A stretch of DNA of 43,920 nt from Candidatus Spechtbacterales bacterium. Lineage in GTDB: Bacteria > Patescibacteriota > Minisyncoccia > Spechtbacterales > 2-12-FULL-38-22. The notes beneath the pieces were generated by a model that saw only the letters and a list, made by a program, of their open reading frames with translations, was not told the DNA's origin and searched no databases. Position 1 is the stretch's first letter. Each line of letters begins with the position of its first letter. Shown piece after piece: positions 16,183-24,504 of this stretch. The translations under genes and the position numbers were made by a program. Location of the stretch: positions 3,202-47,121 of the forward strand of contig JBBDKX010000004.1 of assembly GCA_040879145.1 (NCBI GenBank), given 5' to 3'.

Positions 16183-16632
16183 ATGCAGGTTCACGATATA
16201 AAAAAACCAAAACAGAAGTCTCGAAGAAGGGTAGGCAGGGGCGGAAAACGCGGAACATATTCCGGTAGAGGAATGAAGGGACAAAAATCACGCGCAGGAC
16301 ATAGAATAAGGCCTCAGATTCGGGACTATATATTTAAGGTTCCCAAGTTAGGAGGTCCTACAAAAAAAGCAGGCAACGCAATTGGTTCACAGTCTGCACC
16401 GGTGTTTTCGGTTAATACTGGAGATTTGGAAAAGGTTGTAAAAAAAGGAGATGTCGTTGATATTGAGTTTTTGATAAAAAATAAGCTTGTAAAAAATTAC
16501 AAAGGACGCCCTCCCAAGCGTGTAAAACTTTTAGGCAAGGGCGAGCTTAAAAAAGCTGTTACCATAAAAGGACTAATTCTTTCAAAAAGCGCAAAAGAAC
16601 AAGTTGAAAAATCCGGAGGAAAAATAGAATAA
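16183..16632 (+). CDS. rplO: Ribosomal protein uL15
   Basis: A 149-residue large-subunit protein. The Gly/Arg-rich N-terminal extension (RRVGRGGKRGTYSGRGMKGQKSR) threads into 23S rRNA; FKVPKLGGP-type and the C-terminal KRVKLLGKGELKKAVTIKGL block are typical. It follows rpsE directly in the series, where most bacteria have rpmD. secY starts 3 bp downstream. Confidence 0.97.
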   Translation: MQVHDIKKPKQKSRRRVGRGGKRGTYSGRGMKGQKSRAGHRIRPQIRDYIFKVPKLGGPTKKAGNAIGSQSAPVFSVNTGDLEKVVKKGDVVDIEFLIKNKLVKNYKGRPPKRVKLLGKGELKKAVTIKGLILSKSAKEQVEKSGGKIE

Positions 16633-16635
16633 ATT

Positions 16636-17925
16636 ATGAAGTGGTATCAACAAATATTAGCGGTATTTAAAATAAAAGAACTGAGAAACAAGGTCCTGTT
16701 TGTTTTGGGTATTCTTGCAATATTTCGCGTTGCCGCTGTTATTCCTGTTCCGGGAATAGATCGTTCTCAGCTGGAATCATTTCTAAGCGGTAACCAGTTT
16801 TTTGGTATTTTAAATATATTTTCAGGAGGAGCTTTAAGCAACCTTTCAATTGTAATGCTTGGATTAGGTCCTTACATTACAGCTACAATTACACTACAGC
16901 TTTTAACAATGATATTCCCCCGTCTTAAAGAGATGTATGAAGAAGAGGGTGAACAGGGCAAGCAGAAATTTAATCAATATGGACGACTGGCAACAGTCCC
17001 CTTATCGTTTTTACAAGGATATGGATTGTACTCCCTTTTTAGGAGTCAGGGAGTACTAACCACTCTTCCACCCATGGAACTAATTGCCTTTTTGATAACT
17101 GTTGCAGGAGGTGGAATATTTTTAATGTGGTTAGGTGAGCTTGTTACAGAAAAGGGCATAGGTAATGGTATTTCTCTTTTGATTTTTGCAGGAATTATCG
17201 CTTCCCTGCCTGTAACTATAAGAAATGCTATTTTAACTGCAACACAGGAGGACATTCCGAGCTATGTGGCATTTGCTCTGATAAGCATCTTTATAATAGC
17301 GGCTGTAGTTGTGGTAAATGAGGCGAGAAGAAACATACCAGTCTCATATGCCAAGCAGGTGAGAGGAAATAAGATATATGGAGGTTCTTCAACATATCTT
17401 CCTTTGTCTCTTAACCCTGCGGGAGTTATTCCTATAATTTTTGCCCTGTCTCTTATTTTGTTTCCGGGAATTATAGCTAATTTTCTCCAGGGGAGTTCAA
17501 ATCAATTCTTAGCAGGACTTGCCAATATTATGAATGAGTTCCAAAATAATCTGACGCTTTATACTTTGGCATATTTTCTGTTAGTTGTATTCTTTACTTA
17601 TTTCTATACAGCAGTAACATTTAATCCTGAGAACGTTGCGGAGAACTTGCAAAAACAGGGAGGGTTTGTGCCTGGAATACGTCCGGGAAAACCCACAGCT
17701 GAGCGCTTAAACTATATTTTGAATAGAACATTGTTGGTTGGAGCTCTGTTTTTGGGAATTATAGCTATTGTTCCAAACATTGCGCAGGGCATGACAGGAG
17801 GTTCAGGAGGCATAGGTGACCTGACATTTGTTATAGGAGGTACCTCTATTTTGATTTTGGTTTCTGTGGTTTTGGAGACAATACGACAGGTAAAAAGCCA
17901 GATAGTAATGAGGCAGTATGAGTAA
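16636..17925 (+). CDS. secY: Preprotein translocase subunit SecY
   Basis: A 429-residue channel subunit with ten membrane segments. Recognisable parts: RVAAVIPVPGIDRSQL (TM1/plug entry), FNIFSGGALSNLSI-type plug segment (NIFSGGALSNLSIVMLGLGPYI), QQLLTMIFPRLKEM-like TM2-3, GNGISLLIFAGI, the cytosolic loop with YAKQVRGNKIYGG, and NPENVAENLQKQGGFVPGIRPG. It ends the ribosomal series and is followed by a terminator-like hairpin. Confidence 0.98.
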   Translation: MKWYQQILAVFKIKELRNKVLFVLGILAIFRVAAVIPVPGIDRSQLESFLSGNQFFGILNIFSGGALSNLSIVMLGLGPYITATITLQLLTMIFPRLKEMYEEEGEQGKQKFNQYGRLATVPLSFLQGYGLYSLFRSQGVLTTLPPMELIAFLITVAGGGIFLMWLGELVTEKGIGNGISLLIFAGIIASLPVTIRNAILTATQEDIPSYVAFALISIFIIAAVVVVNEARRNIPVSYAKQVRGNKIYGGSSTYLPLSLNPAGVIPIIFALSLILFPGIIANFLQGSSNQFLAGLANIMNEFQNNLTLYTLAYFLLVVFFTYFYTAVTFNPENVAENLQKQGGFVPGIRPGKPTAERLNYILNRTLLVGALFLGIIAIVPNIAQGMTGGSGGIGDLTFVIGGTSILILVSVVLETIRQVKSQIVMRQYE

Positions 17926-17954
17926 TTTTATTTTTGAATATTAAAAGTATGATA

Positions 17955-17983
17955 AAATGCTTAGTATAAATTAAGCATTTTTT
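17955..17983 (+). terminator. Hairpin plus T-run after secY
   Basis: AAATGCTTA (17955-17963) and TAAGCATTT (17972-17980) form a 9-bp stem ending in six Ts. The next ATG is only 8 nt further on. An extended -10-like TGATAAAAT overlaps its start (17950-17958), so a new transcript may begin inside the terminator, as at rpsL. Confidence 0.65.
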
Positions 17984-17990
17984 AATTTCA

Positions 17991-18554
17991 ATGGGGAACG
18001 CAAAAATAATTATAGCGGTTGTCGGGCTTCCCGGCTCAGGCAAATCAGAAGCGGTGGGCCGTTTTGAGAAAAAAGGATTTGAACGGGTGGGCTTTAACGA
18101 TGTTGTAATGGATGAGGTGGAACGCCGGGGATTGGAACCAACACAGGAAAATGAACGCCCTATTCGTGAAGAATTGAGGCGAAAATATGGTATGGACGTT
18201 ATGGCGGTAAAATCCATGCCTAAAATAGAAAAAGCGCTCGCTGATGGCAAAAATGTGGTTATAGATAGTTTTTATAGTTGGGAGTCGTACAAAACAATGA
18301 AAAAAGAATTCGGGGATCAGTTCCGTGTTCTTGCAATTTACGCGCCGGCTAGTGTACGGTATAAACGTCTTGAAAAGCGTCCTATACGTCCGCTTGCATC
18401 AGTTGAGGCTAAAGATAGGGATTATTCCCAGATAGAAGCGCTTCAACAAGCCAGTCCTATTGCAATGGCTGACTGGACCATACAAAATATCGGAACAATA
18501 GAGGAATTTCATAACTCCGTAGATAATTTAATAAATAATATTTTAACTTTATGA
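17991..18554 (+). CDS. UPF0200-like P-loop nucleotide kinase
   Basis: A 187-residue P-loop protein with GLPGSGKS at residues 12-19. The following sequence, FNDVVMDEVERRGLEPTQEN with REELRRKYGMDVMA, and the later VVIDSFYSWESYKTMKKEFG and IQNIGTIEEFHNSVDNLI resemble the archaeal UPF0200 kinase-like family more than dephospho-CoA kinase or adenylate kinase. The substrate is unknown. It overlaps adk by 4 nt (ATGA), so the two are cotranslated. Its position between secY and adk is not standard and suggests recruitment from another lineage. Confidence 0.7.
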   Translation: MGNAKIIIAVVGLPGSGKSEAVGRFEKKGFERVGFNDVVMDEVERRGLEPTQENERPIREELRRKYGMDVMAVKSMPKIEKALADGKNVVIDSFYSWESYKTMKKEFGDQFRVLAIYAPASVRYKRLEKRPIRPLASVEAKDRDYSQIEALQQASPIAMADWTIQNIGTIEEFHNSVDNLINNILTL

Positions 18555-19117
18555 AACCCGATAACGCTATACTAATAGGCCGCTCGGGCTCAGGTAAAGG
18601 AACCCAGGCTGAGCTGTTAATAAAAAAAATAGATAATTTCTTTACCCTTTCAACGGGTGATCTTTTTCGTGATCTTGCAAAACAAAATTCTGATGCCGGT
18701 CAAAAAATAAAAGATATAGTAAATAGTGGCGGACTGCCTTATGATGATATTGCAACAGCCCTGTGGATGCATGAACTTTCCTACAATCTTCGTTCGGACC
18801 AAGGTCTGCTTGCAGACGGTTTTCCAAGACGATTAAACGAGGCAAAGACTTTAGATAAATATCTTGAATTTCTGGAAAGAATGGACAGGACTTTTATCTT
18901 TTTGGTAAATATTTCTGCTGACGAAGCCCGCCGCCGCCTTTTGGCAAGAGGCAGGGAAGATGATACAGAGGAAGCCATAAAAGAACGCATGAATTATTAT
19001 GACAAATGGGTAATGGAGGTTGTGGAGTACTACGACTCTATGGGTAAACTTATAAAAATAAACGGTGAAGGCGCGCCGGAAAAAGTCCACGAGGAAATAA
19101 TGAGCCACTTGAGTTAA
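18551..19117 (+). CDS. adk: Adenylate kinase
   Basis: A 188-residue enzyme interconverting AMP, ADP and ATP. The P-loop is GRSGSGKGT (residues 10-18); Ser replaces the usual Pro. STGDLFRDL is the AMP-binding segment and ADGFPRRLNEAKTLD is the family signature. The LID is short and lacks Cys, so this is the short, zinc-free form. The start overlaps the stop of the UPF0200-like gene. secY-adk-map is the common spc-alpha order. Confidence 0.94.
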   Translation: MKPDNAILIGRSGSGKGTQAELLIKKIDNFFTLSTGDLFRDLAKQNSDAGQKIKDIVNSGGLPYDDIATALWMHELSYNLRSDQGLLADGFPRRLNEAKTLDKYLEFLERMDRTFIFLVNISADEARRRLLARGREDDTEEAIKERMNYYDKWVMEVVEYYDSMGKLIKINGEGAPEKVHEEIMSHLS

Positions 19118-19156
19118 ATACTGTTTACTGTTATCTGCTACTTGTTTACTGACCGT

Positions 19157-19909
19157 ATGTCCAAACTAATTAAATCACAAAAAGAAATTGAGGCGATGCG
19201 TGAAAGCGGTAGAATTGCAGCTTTAATCTTGAAGCAACTTACTGAAGCCGCAAAACCCGGTGTTACCACATTAGAGCTGGACGCGCTCGCAGAAGAGCTT
19301 ATTCACCAACACGGTGTAAAGCACGCCTTTAAGGATTACGATGGCTTCCCGGGCGTTTTATGCACCTCTGTGAACGATATAATAGTGCATGGCGTACCTA
19401 ATGACACGGCTTTAAAAGACGGCGATATAGTTGGCCTTGATTTTGGAGTTATTTTGGACGGTTGGTATTCTGATACGGCGGTAACGGTGGGGGTTGGCGA
19501 AATATCGCACGAAGCACGCCGGCTTATGCAGGTTACAAAAAAGGCGCTCCGTCTGGGAATAAAAAAGGCAAAACCCGGAAGCACTACAGGAGATATCGGA
19601 AATACAATAGAAAGATATGTAGAGAGTGAGGGCTACTCAATTGTCCGTGATTTAGTAGGTCACGGAGTTGGTAAAAAACTACATGAAGAGCCACAAGTGC
19701 CAAACTGGGGAAAGCGCCACACAGGTACTGTATTGGAGGTAGGCATGGTAATTGCAATTGAGCCAATGGTGATTGATGGGCCTTCAAACGCTATTAAACT
19801 GGACTCGGATAAATTTAGTTATAAAAGCGCGGACGGCTCTTTAACCGCGCACTTTGAACACACAGTAGCTATAACCGAACAAGGCCCTAAAATACTTACC
19901 CAAGTTTAA
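19157..19909 (+). CDS. map: Methionine aminopeptidase, type I
   Basis: I prefer the ATG at 19157 (MSKLIKSQKEIEAMRESG, 250 residues) over an in-frame TTG at 19142, because the family begins with I-K-S-x-x-E-I-E-x-M. Metal ligands are visible: Asp in DFGVILDGWYSDTAV (two), His in GHGVGKKLHEEP, Glu in IEPMV and in FEHTVAITEQG. It removes initiator Met from nascent proteins. A terminator follows, so the block ends here rather than continuing into infA and rpsM. Confidence 0.96.
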   Translation: MSKLIKSQKEIEAMRESGRIAALILKQLTEAAKPGVTTLELDALAEELIHQHGVKHAFKDYDGFPGVLCTSVNDIIVHGVPNDTALKDGDIVGLDFGVILDGWYSDTAVTVGVGEISHEARRLMQVTKKALRLGIKKAKPGSTTGDIGNTIERYVESEGYSIVRDLVGHGVGKKLHEEPQVPNWGKRHTGTVLEVGMVIAIEPMVIDGPSNAIKLDSDKFSYKSADGSLTAHFEHTVAITEQGPKILTQV

Positions 19910-19942
19910 AAAATCAACTCATCTCTCTGATGCATTTATTTA

Positions 19943-19971
19943 AAAACGACTCATACTATGAGCCGTTTTTT
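19943..19971 (+). terminator. Intrinsic terminator after map
   Basis: AAAACG-A-CTCAT and ATGAG-C-CGTTTT form a stem with loop ACT and a T-run of six. It closes the secY-adk-map block. Confidence 0.85.
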
Positions 19972-19995
19972 GCACTTCGCCCACACTTTAAAACG

Positions 19996-20004
19996 TGATA
20001 TAAT
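19996..20004 (+). promoter_or_regulatory. Extended -10 promoter for the GT2 gene
   Basis: TGATATAAT (TGN followed by consensus TATAAT) lies just after the map terminator. Transcription would start near 20011, which makes the ATG at 20070 the first usable start of the next gene. Confidence 0.65.
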
Positions 20005-20069
20005 ACAAAAAAGATCGCTAAGGTTTGCAATAATATCCCGCTTTTTAAGAAGCTGTTACAAAAAACATA

Positions 20070-20839
20070 TGGCAGAAGAAAAATTACACTTATCAGTTAT
20101 TATACCGGCTTATAACGAAGCAAAACGTATAGGGGACACACTTTTAGATTTGGACAAGTATCTAAGTGCTCAGGATTATTCGTATGAGATATTGGTTGTG
20201 ATAGACGGCGCTACGGACAACACCTTTGAGGTGGTGCAGGGACATCAAAAATTAGTTCAGAGTATTAGAATAATAAACAATGAGGAAAATCACGGCAAGG
20301 GCTATGTGGTGCGCCAAGGCATGCTTGAAGCTAAAAGCAAATGGCGTTTATTTACTGATGCCGATGGTTCTACGTCAATAGATCACATTGAGAAAATGTG
20401 GCCTCTTACAAAAGAAGGTTGCGATGTTGTTATAGGTTCTCGTGACTCTAGAGATGTTAAAGGAGCCGGACAGGATGTTAAACAGTCCTTTTTAAAACAA
20501 TTTTTGGGCAATGCCGGTAACATATTAATACAGATATTTGCTGTTCCCGGAATATGGGATACACAGAATGGATTTAAAATGTTTTCCGCTGATGCTGCTA
20601 AAAAAGTTTTTTCTGTTGCTCGCATAGATCGTTGGGGGTTTGATATAGAGGCATTAGCTTTGTCCCGCAAACTGGGATACAAGATATGCAAAATACCAGT
20701 ACATTGGAAAAATGACCCGGATTCTCATGTAACTCTTGGCGGTTATTTACATACATTTGTTGAGCTTTTTCAAATACGAATGAATCTAATCCGCAACGTT
20801 TATGGCCTCTCTAAAAAGGAATCAAAAAACAAAAAATAA
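20070..20839 (+). CDS. Glycosyltransferase family 2, DPM1-like
   Basis: Start taken at 20070 (MAEEKLHLSVIIPAYNEAKR, 256 residues); the longer reading from 19958 runs through a terminator and promoter. It has the GT-A fold signatures IIPAYNEA, VVIDGATDNT and TDADGST (DxD for metal/nucleotide binding). The closest recognisable group is polyprenyl-phosphate mannosyl/glucosyltransferase (DPM1/DPG synthase-like), which makes lipid-linked sugars for GT-C enzymes such as the one at 41854-43665. It overlaps the GalT-like gene by 38 nt. Confidence 0.87.
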
Positions 20840-21836
20840 CAATATCTCAGAGTTTCGCCGTGATCTGGTTACAGGTGAGTGGATTTTGGTTGCAAAAGGG
20901 CGCGCTAAAAGGCCTCATTCAAAAAGAAAAGACAGTGAAGAATTAGATAGCGCTAAAGAATCCTGTCCTTTTGAAGATCCCCAGGCATCAGGCAATGCGC
21001 CTCCTGTTTTAGAGTATAAAAAGGGCAAAGAATGGAGCTTGCAGATAATACCAAATAAATATCCCGCGCTCTCCCACTTAGACAGTTGCGGTGAGATAAT
21101 GCAAAAAGGGGAATACCACGTACGTGAGGGTAGTGGTTATCACGAGGTTGTGATAACAAGGGATCACGATAAGCATATAGCCTTGCTTAACAATAAGGAG
21201 GTTTCTGACGTGGTTCGTGCGTATCAGGAAAGATACAAAACATTAAAAAAGGACAAGTGCATAAGGTATGTTTCTATATTTCATAATCACGGAAAAAGTG
21301 CCGGAGCTTCTCTTGCGCATCCTCACTCACAGATATTAGCAACTCCTATACTCCCTGTATCTGTTCAAAGATCTTTGCGCGGTTCAAATTTGTATTTTCG
21401 CAGAAATAAAAAGTGCGTACATTGCGTTATGATAGATTGGGAAAAAGAGGAAAAAGAACGTGTTGTATTTGAAAACAACGATTTCATAGTTTTTTGCCCC
21501 TTTGTTTCAAGAGTCGCATTTGAGGTACGCATTTTTCCAAAGAAACATGAAGCATATTTTGAAAAAACACTTCAGCGAGAGATAAAAAACCTTGCCGAAG
21601 CTTTACGTGTTGCTTTGCTGGCTTTGTATGATGAATTAGATAATCCCGATTATAACTTTTTTTTACATACGGCACCCGTTGATGAAAGAAGTTACCCGCA
21701 CTATCACTGGCACATTGAAATAAGACCTAAATTATTGGGAGCATTGCCCGCGGGATTTGAGCTGGGCACCGGCATAGAAACAACTCCGATAGAGCCCAAA
21801 AGTGCCGCAAAATATTTGCGTGAAAAAATTAAATAA
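20802..21836 (+). CDS. galT: Galactose-1-phosphate uridylyltransferase-like protein
   Basis: A 344-residue HIT-superfamily nucleotidyltransferase. EFRRDLVTGEWILVAKGRAKRP is the GalT N-terminal signature; the active site reads AHPHSQI (His-Pro-His) after FHNHGKSAGAS. A further HWHIEIRP lies near the C-terminus. The N-terminal zinc site is incomplete: SCPFED has one Cys where CPFC is usual, but a C-x2-C (CVHC) occurs near residue 205. It may act on another hexose-1-phosphate. The start lies inside the GT2 gene in another frame (38 nt overlap), which implies coupling. Confidence 0.8.
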   Translation: MASLKRNQKTKNNNISEFRRDLVTGEWILVAKGRAKRPHSKRKDSEELDSAKESCPFEDPQASGNAPPVLEYKKGKEWSLQIIPNKYPALSHLDSCGEIMQKGEYHVREGSGYHEVVITRDHDKHIALLNNKEVSDVVRAYQERYKTLKKDKCIRYVSIFHNHGKSAGASLAHPHSQILATPILPVSVQRSLRGSNLYFRRNKKCVHCVMIDWEKEEKERVVFENNDFIVFCPFVSRVAFEVRIFPKKHEAYFEKTLQREIKNLAEALRVALLALYDELDNPDYNFFLHTAPVDERSYPHYHWHIEIRPKLLGALPAGFELGTGIETTPIEPKSAAKYLREKIK

Positions 21837-21838
21837 CT

Positions 21839-22489
21839 ATGGATATTGTAGGCAACATATTAGAGTCAATAGCTGTGTGGGTTATAAGCGTTATAGAGGT
21901 TTCGGGATATTTCGGAATAGCGTTTTTGATGGCTCTTGAGGGGTCTTTTGTACCTATACCTTCAGAAATTATACTGCCCTTTTCGGGATATCTGGTACAT
22001 ACAGGCAGATTTTCACTTTTCGCTGTTGCTTTTTGGGGGGCTGTTGGAAACATCATAGGAACAGCTTTTACTTATGTTGTTGCCAGATTCGTCGGCTTGA
22101 ATTTTTTATACAAGTATGGAAAATATTTTTTGGTTACCAAGAAAGACATAGAAGATGCCTCAAAGTTGTTTAATCGGCATGGTGTAAAAATAATATTCAT
22201 ATCACGCCTTATTCCCGGAATAAGAGGGTTTATACCAATACCCGCGGGCATAGCAAGAATGAAATTTACCCCCTTTGTTCTCTATGTGTTTACGGGCTCA
22301 TTTATTTACTCCTTAGCTCTTACATACGTTGGAGTACTCACCGGAGAGAACTGGGATACACTTGCGCCATATTTTGAAAAATTCAACTGGGTTATTGTAG
22401 CACTTTTCTTTTTAGGTGTTGCCTGGTGGGTAAGGCGGTATATAAAAGGCATTAAGATTGAAAATAATAATAAAAAAGTTAAAAGCTAG
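21839..22489 (+). CDS. DedA family membrane protein
   Basis: A 216-residue membrane protein of the DedA/SNARE-associated (VTT) family. Signatures are ALEGSFVPIPSEIILPFSGYL near the start and FISRLIPGIRGFIPIPAGIARM in the middle, the conserved re-entrant loops; four to five hydrophobic segments surround them. DedA proteins act in lipid carrier or phospholipid flipping. It starts 2 bp after galT. Its last codons (AGC TAG) overlap an AGCTNNN heptad array. Confidence 0.9.
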   Translation: MDIVGNILESIAVWVISVIEVSGYFGIAFLMALEGSFVPIPSEIILPFSGYLVHTGRFSLFAVAFWGAVGNIIGTAFTYVVARFVGLNFLYKYGKYFLVTKKDIEDASKLFNRHGVKIIFISRLIPGIRGFIPIPAGIARMKFTPFVLYVFTGSFIYSLALTYVGVLTGENWDTLAPYFEKFNWVIVALFFLGVAWWVRRYIKGIKIENNNKKVKS

Positions 22490-22511
22490 TAGCTAATAGC
22501 TATAAGCTAAA
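22484..22511 (+). repeat. AGCTNNN heptad array before tpiA
   Basis: Four exact 7-nt units: AGCTAGT, AGCTAAT, AGCTATA, AGCTAAA, spanning the DedA stop codon and ending 4 nt before the tpiA ATG. The same unit forms the palindrome before rplF. Confidence 0.8.
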
Positions 22512-22515
22512 CACT

Positions 22516-23259
22516 ATGATTTATTTAATCGCAAACTGGAAGATGAACCCGACCTCCCAGGCGGAAGCTAAAAAACTTACAAAAGAGGTTGTGAGTGGTC
22601 TTGGCAGGCTTAAAAAAAGAACAGGAACAGAAGTTGTGCTGTGCCCTCCTTTTTCTTATCTGCAAATTGTTGGCACAGCGCTTAAGTCCGGTGTAAAGCT
22701 TGGCGCTCAAAACACTTACATCAAAGATAGCGGCGCATATACAGGAGAAGTTTCATCAAAAATGTTACAGGATTTAAAGTGCGAGTATGTAATAGTGGGA
22801 CATTCCGAAAGAAGAAACTACTTCAACGAAGACTCCGAATTAATAAACGGCAAATTAAAATCTGTTTTAAAGCATAAGATTACCCCGGTGCTGGCTGTCG
22901 GCGAAAAAGAGGGAGAATCTATATCTGTTATAAAAAAACAGGTAATAGATGCTTTTGAGGGTATTACCCCCGGACAAGTTAAGAAGATGGTTATAGCTTA
23001 CGAGCCCATATGGGCAATAGGCACAGGAAAGGTGGCATCTACCGACGACGCGATGAGCGCGCGCATCTTTATACAAAAAACATTGAGTGATCTTTATTCA
23101 AAAAATACTGCTGAATCCGTCCCTGTAATTTATGGTGGTAGTACAAATAGTAAAAATATCTCCTCCTTTATTATAGATGCGGGCATGATGGGGGCTTTGG
23201 TTGGAGGGTCCAGCTTAAATCCCAAAGAATTTATAAAAATGATAGAACAAATTATATGA
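22516..23259 (+). CDS. tpiA: Triosephosphate isomerase
   Basis: A 247-residue TIM-barrel enzyme interconverting dihydroxyacetone phosphate and glyceraldehyde-3-phosphate. ANWKMNP supplies Asn and Lys, VIVGHSERR the catalytic His, and AYEPIWAIGTGK the catalytic Glu and loop 6. The phosphate-binding end (VIYGGSTNSKNI, GALVGGSSL) is intact. Stop TGA overlaps the pgk start by 4 nt, giving a tpiA-pgk pair. Confidence 0.97.
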   Translation: MIYLIANWKMNPTSQAEAKKLTKEVVSGLGRLKKRTGTEVVLCPPFSYLQIVGTALKSGVKLGAQNTYIKDSGAYTGEVSSKMLQDLKCEYVIVGHSERRNYFNEDSELINGKLKSVLKHKITPVLAVGEKEGESISVIKKQVIDAFEGITPGQVKKMVIAYEPIWAIGTGKVASTDDAMSARIFIQKTLSDLYSKNTAESVPVIYGGSTNSKNISSFIIDAGMMGALVGGSSLNPKEFIKMIEQII

Positions 23260-24413
23260 AGAAATTAAAAGATATAGACATTAAACCCGGAACCCGTGTT
23301 TTACTAAGAGCGGATTTTAACGTTGCTATGGACAAGGGAAATATTGAAGATGATTTTCGCATGCGCGCCACACTGCCCACAATAAATTATTTAAGGGAAA
23401 GAGGTGCGCGTGTTTTAATATTGGCACACCTGGGAAGGCCGAAGGACGGTTATGAAGAACCTCTTAGCTTAATGCCGATTGCGGAACATTTAGGCACACT
23501 TTTAAGTGCGGATATTAAATTTTTTGAGGAAATAGAAATAGCGGAACAGGAATTGCCGAAAATGGAAAATGGAGAAGTGGCTGTTTTAGAAAATCTAAGG
23601 TTTGATAAAAGGGAGGAGGAAGGAAGCGAGGAGTTTGCGAAAGAACTCGCCGCCTTAGGCGATGTTTATGTGAATGATGCTTTTGGTGTAATTCACAGAG
23701 AGCATGCATCTGTTTATGCCTTGGCTAAACTTCTTCCTCATTCAGCCGGACTGCTTGTTGAAAAAGAAGTGGATATTTTAAGTACAATTCGCAAAGAGCC
23801 TGCAAAACCTCTTGTTTTTGTGATGGGAGGTAGCAAGGTTGAAACAAAAATAAAAACACTGTATAAACTTTTTGGTAGCATTGACGATGTGTGTCTTGGG
23901 GGGTTAATGTCAAACTCTATCATGAAGCTTAAGGGAATGGAAATTGGAAAATCGATGTATGATAAGGGTATCGACTTGGTATATATAGATGGAATGAACT
24001 TGAACGATGAAAAAATTCACCTTCCTTTGGATGTTGTTGTATCAACTGATGCTTCGGGTAAAAATTCTGTTAGGGTAACAGATATAGAACACATTGAAAA
24101 AGATGAGATGATATTGGATGCCGGCCCCAGAACAATAGAGTTATTCTCTCAGATAATAAAAAAGGCTGGAACCGTAGTGTGGAATGGACCACTGGGTCTT
24201 ATAGAGGTTGATAAATTTGCTGAAGGCACGCGCGGGCTTGCACAAGCCATACTTAAAACAGAGGCAAAAGTTGTTGTAGGAGGGGGCGATGTTATGCGTA
24301 TAATAGATGAGGTTGGCGCTGTTGATAAAATACACCATGCTTCAACCGGAGGCGGGGCCATGCTGGAATATCTTGCAGAGGGAACCTTACCTGCTTTGGA
24401 AGTTCTTAAGTAG
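23256..24413 (+). CDS. pgk: Phosphoglycerate kinase
   Basis: A 385-residue two-domain enzyme making ATP from 1,3-bisphosphoglycerate. RADFNVAMD, LAHLGRPKDG, AVLENLRFDKREEEG and the DAFGVIHREHAS motif mark the N-domain; FVMGGSKVETKI, VWNGPLGL and GGGDVMRII mark the nucleotide domain. Length is normal. It shares 4 nt with tpiA. A palindrome of the same design as that before rplE follows. Confidence 0.97.
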   Translation: MKKLKDIDIKPGTRVLLRADFNVAMDKGNIEDDFRMRATLPTINYLRERGARVLILAHLGRPKDGYEEPLSLMPIAEHLGTLLSADIKFFEEIEIAEQELPKMENGEVAVLENLRFDKREEEGSEEFAKELAALGDVYVNDAFGVIHREHASVYALAKLLPHSAGLLVEKEVDILSTIRKEPAKPLVFVMGGSKVETKIKTLYKLFGSIDDVCLGGLMSNSIMKLKGMEIGKSMYDKGIDLVYIDGMNLNDEKIHLPLDVVVSTDASGKNSVRVTDIEHIEKDEMILDAGPRTIELFSQIIKKAGTVVWNGPLGLIEVDKFAEGTRGLAQAILKTEAKVVVGGGDVMRIIDEVGAVDKIHHASTGGGAMLEYLAEGTLPALEVLK

Positions 24414-24423
24414 GCTTTAGGCG

Positions 24424-24475
24424 TTAGCTTCTTAATTTTTTGGAGAAAAGATAAGAAGAGCTTCTAAGAAGCTAA
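24424..24475. repeat. Inverted repeat between pgk and recJ
   Basis: TTAGCTTCTTA (24424-24434) pairs perfectly with TAAGAAGCTAA (24465-24475). Its flanks, TTAGGCGTTA before and CTTAAAAAG after, match the rplX-rplE element at 12912-12966. Confidence 0.7.
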
Positions 24476-24504
24476 AAAGCTAATTCTTAAAAAGTTACTT
24501 TATC

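Noticed and set aside
19958-20069. Longer N-terminus for the GT2 glycosyltransferase
   Set aside because: It would translate the map terminator and an extended -10 promoter. The protein family starts at the segment beginning at 20070.
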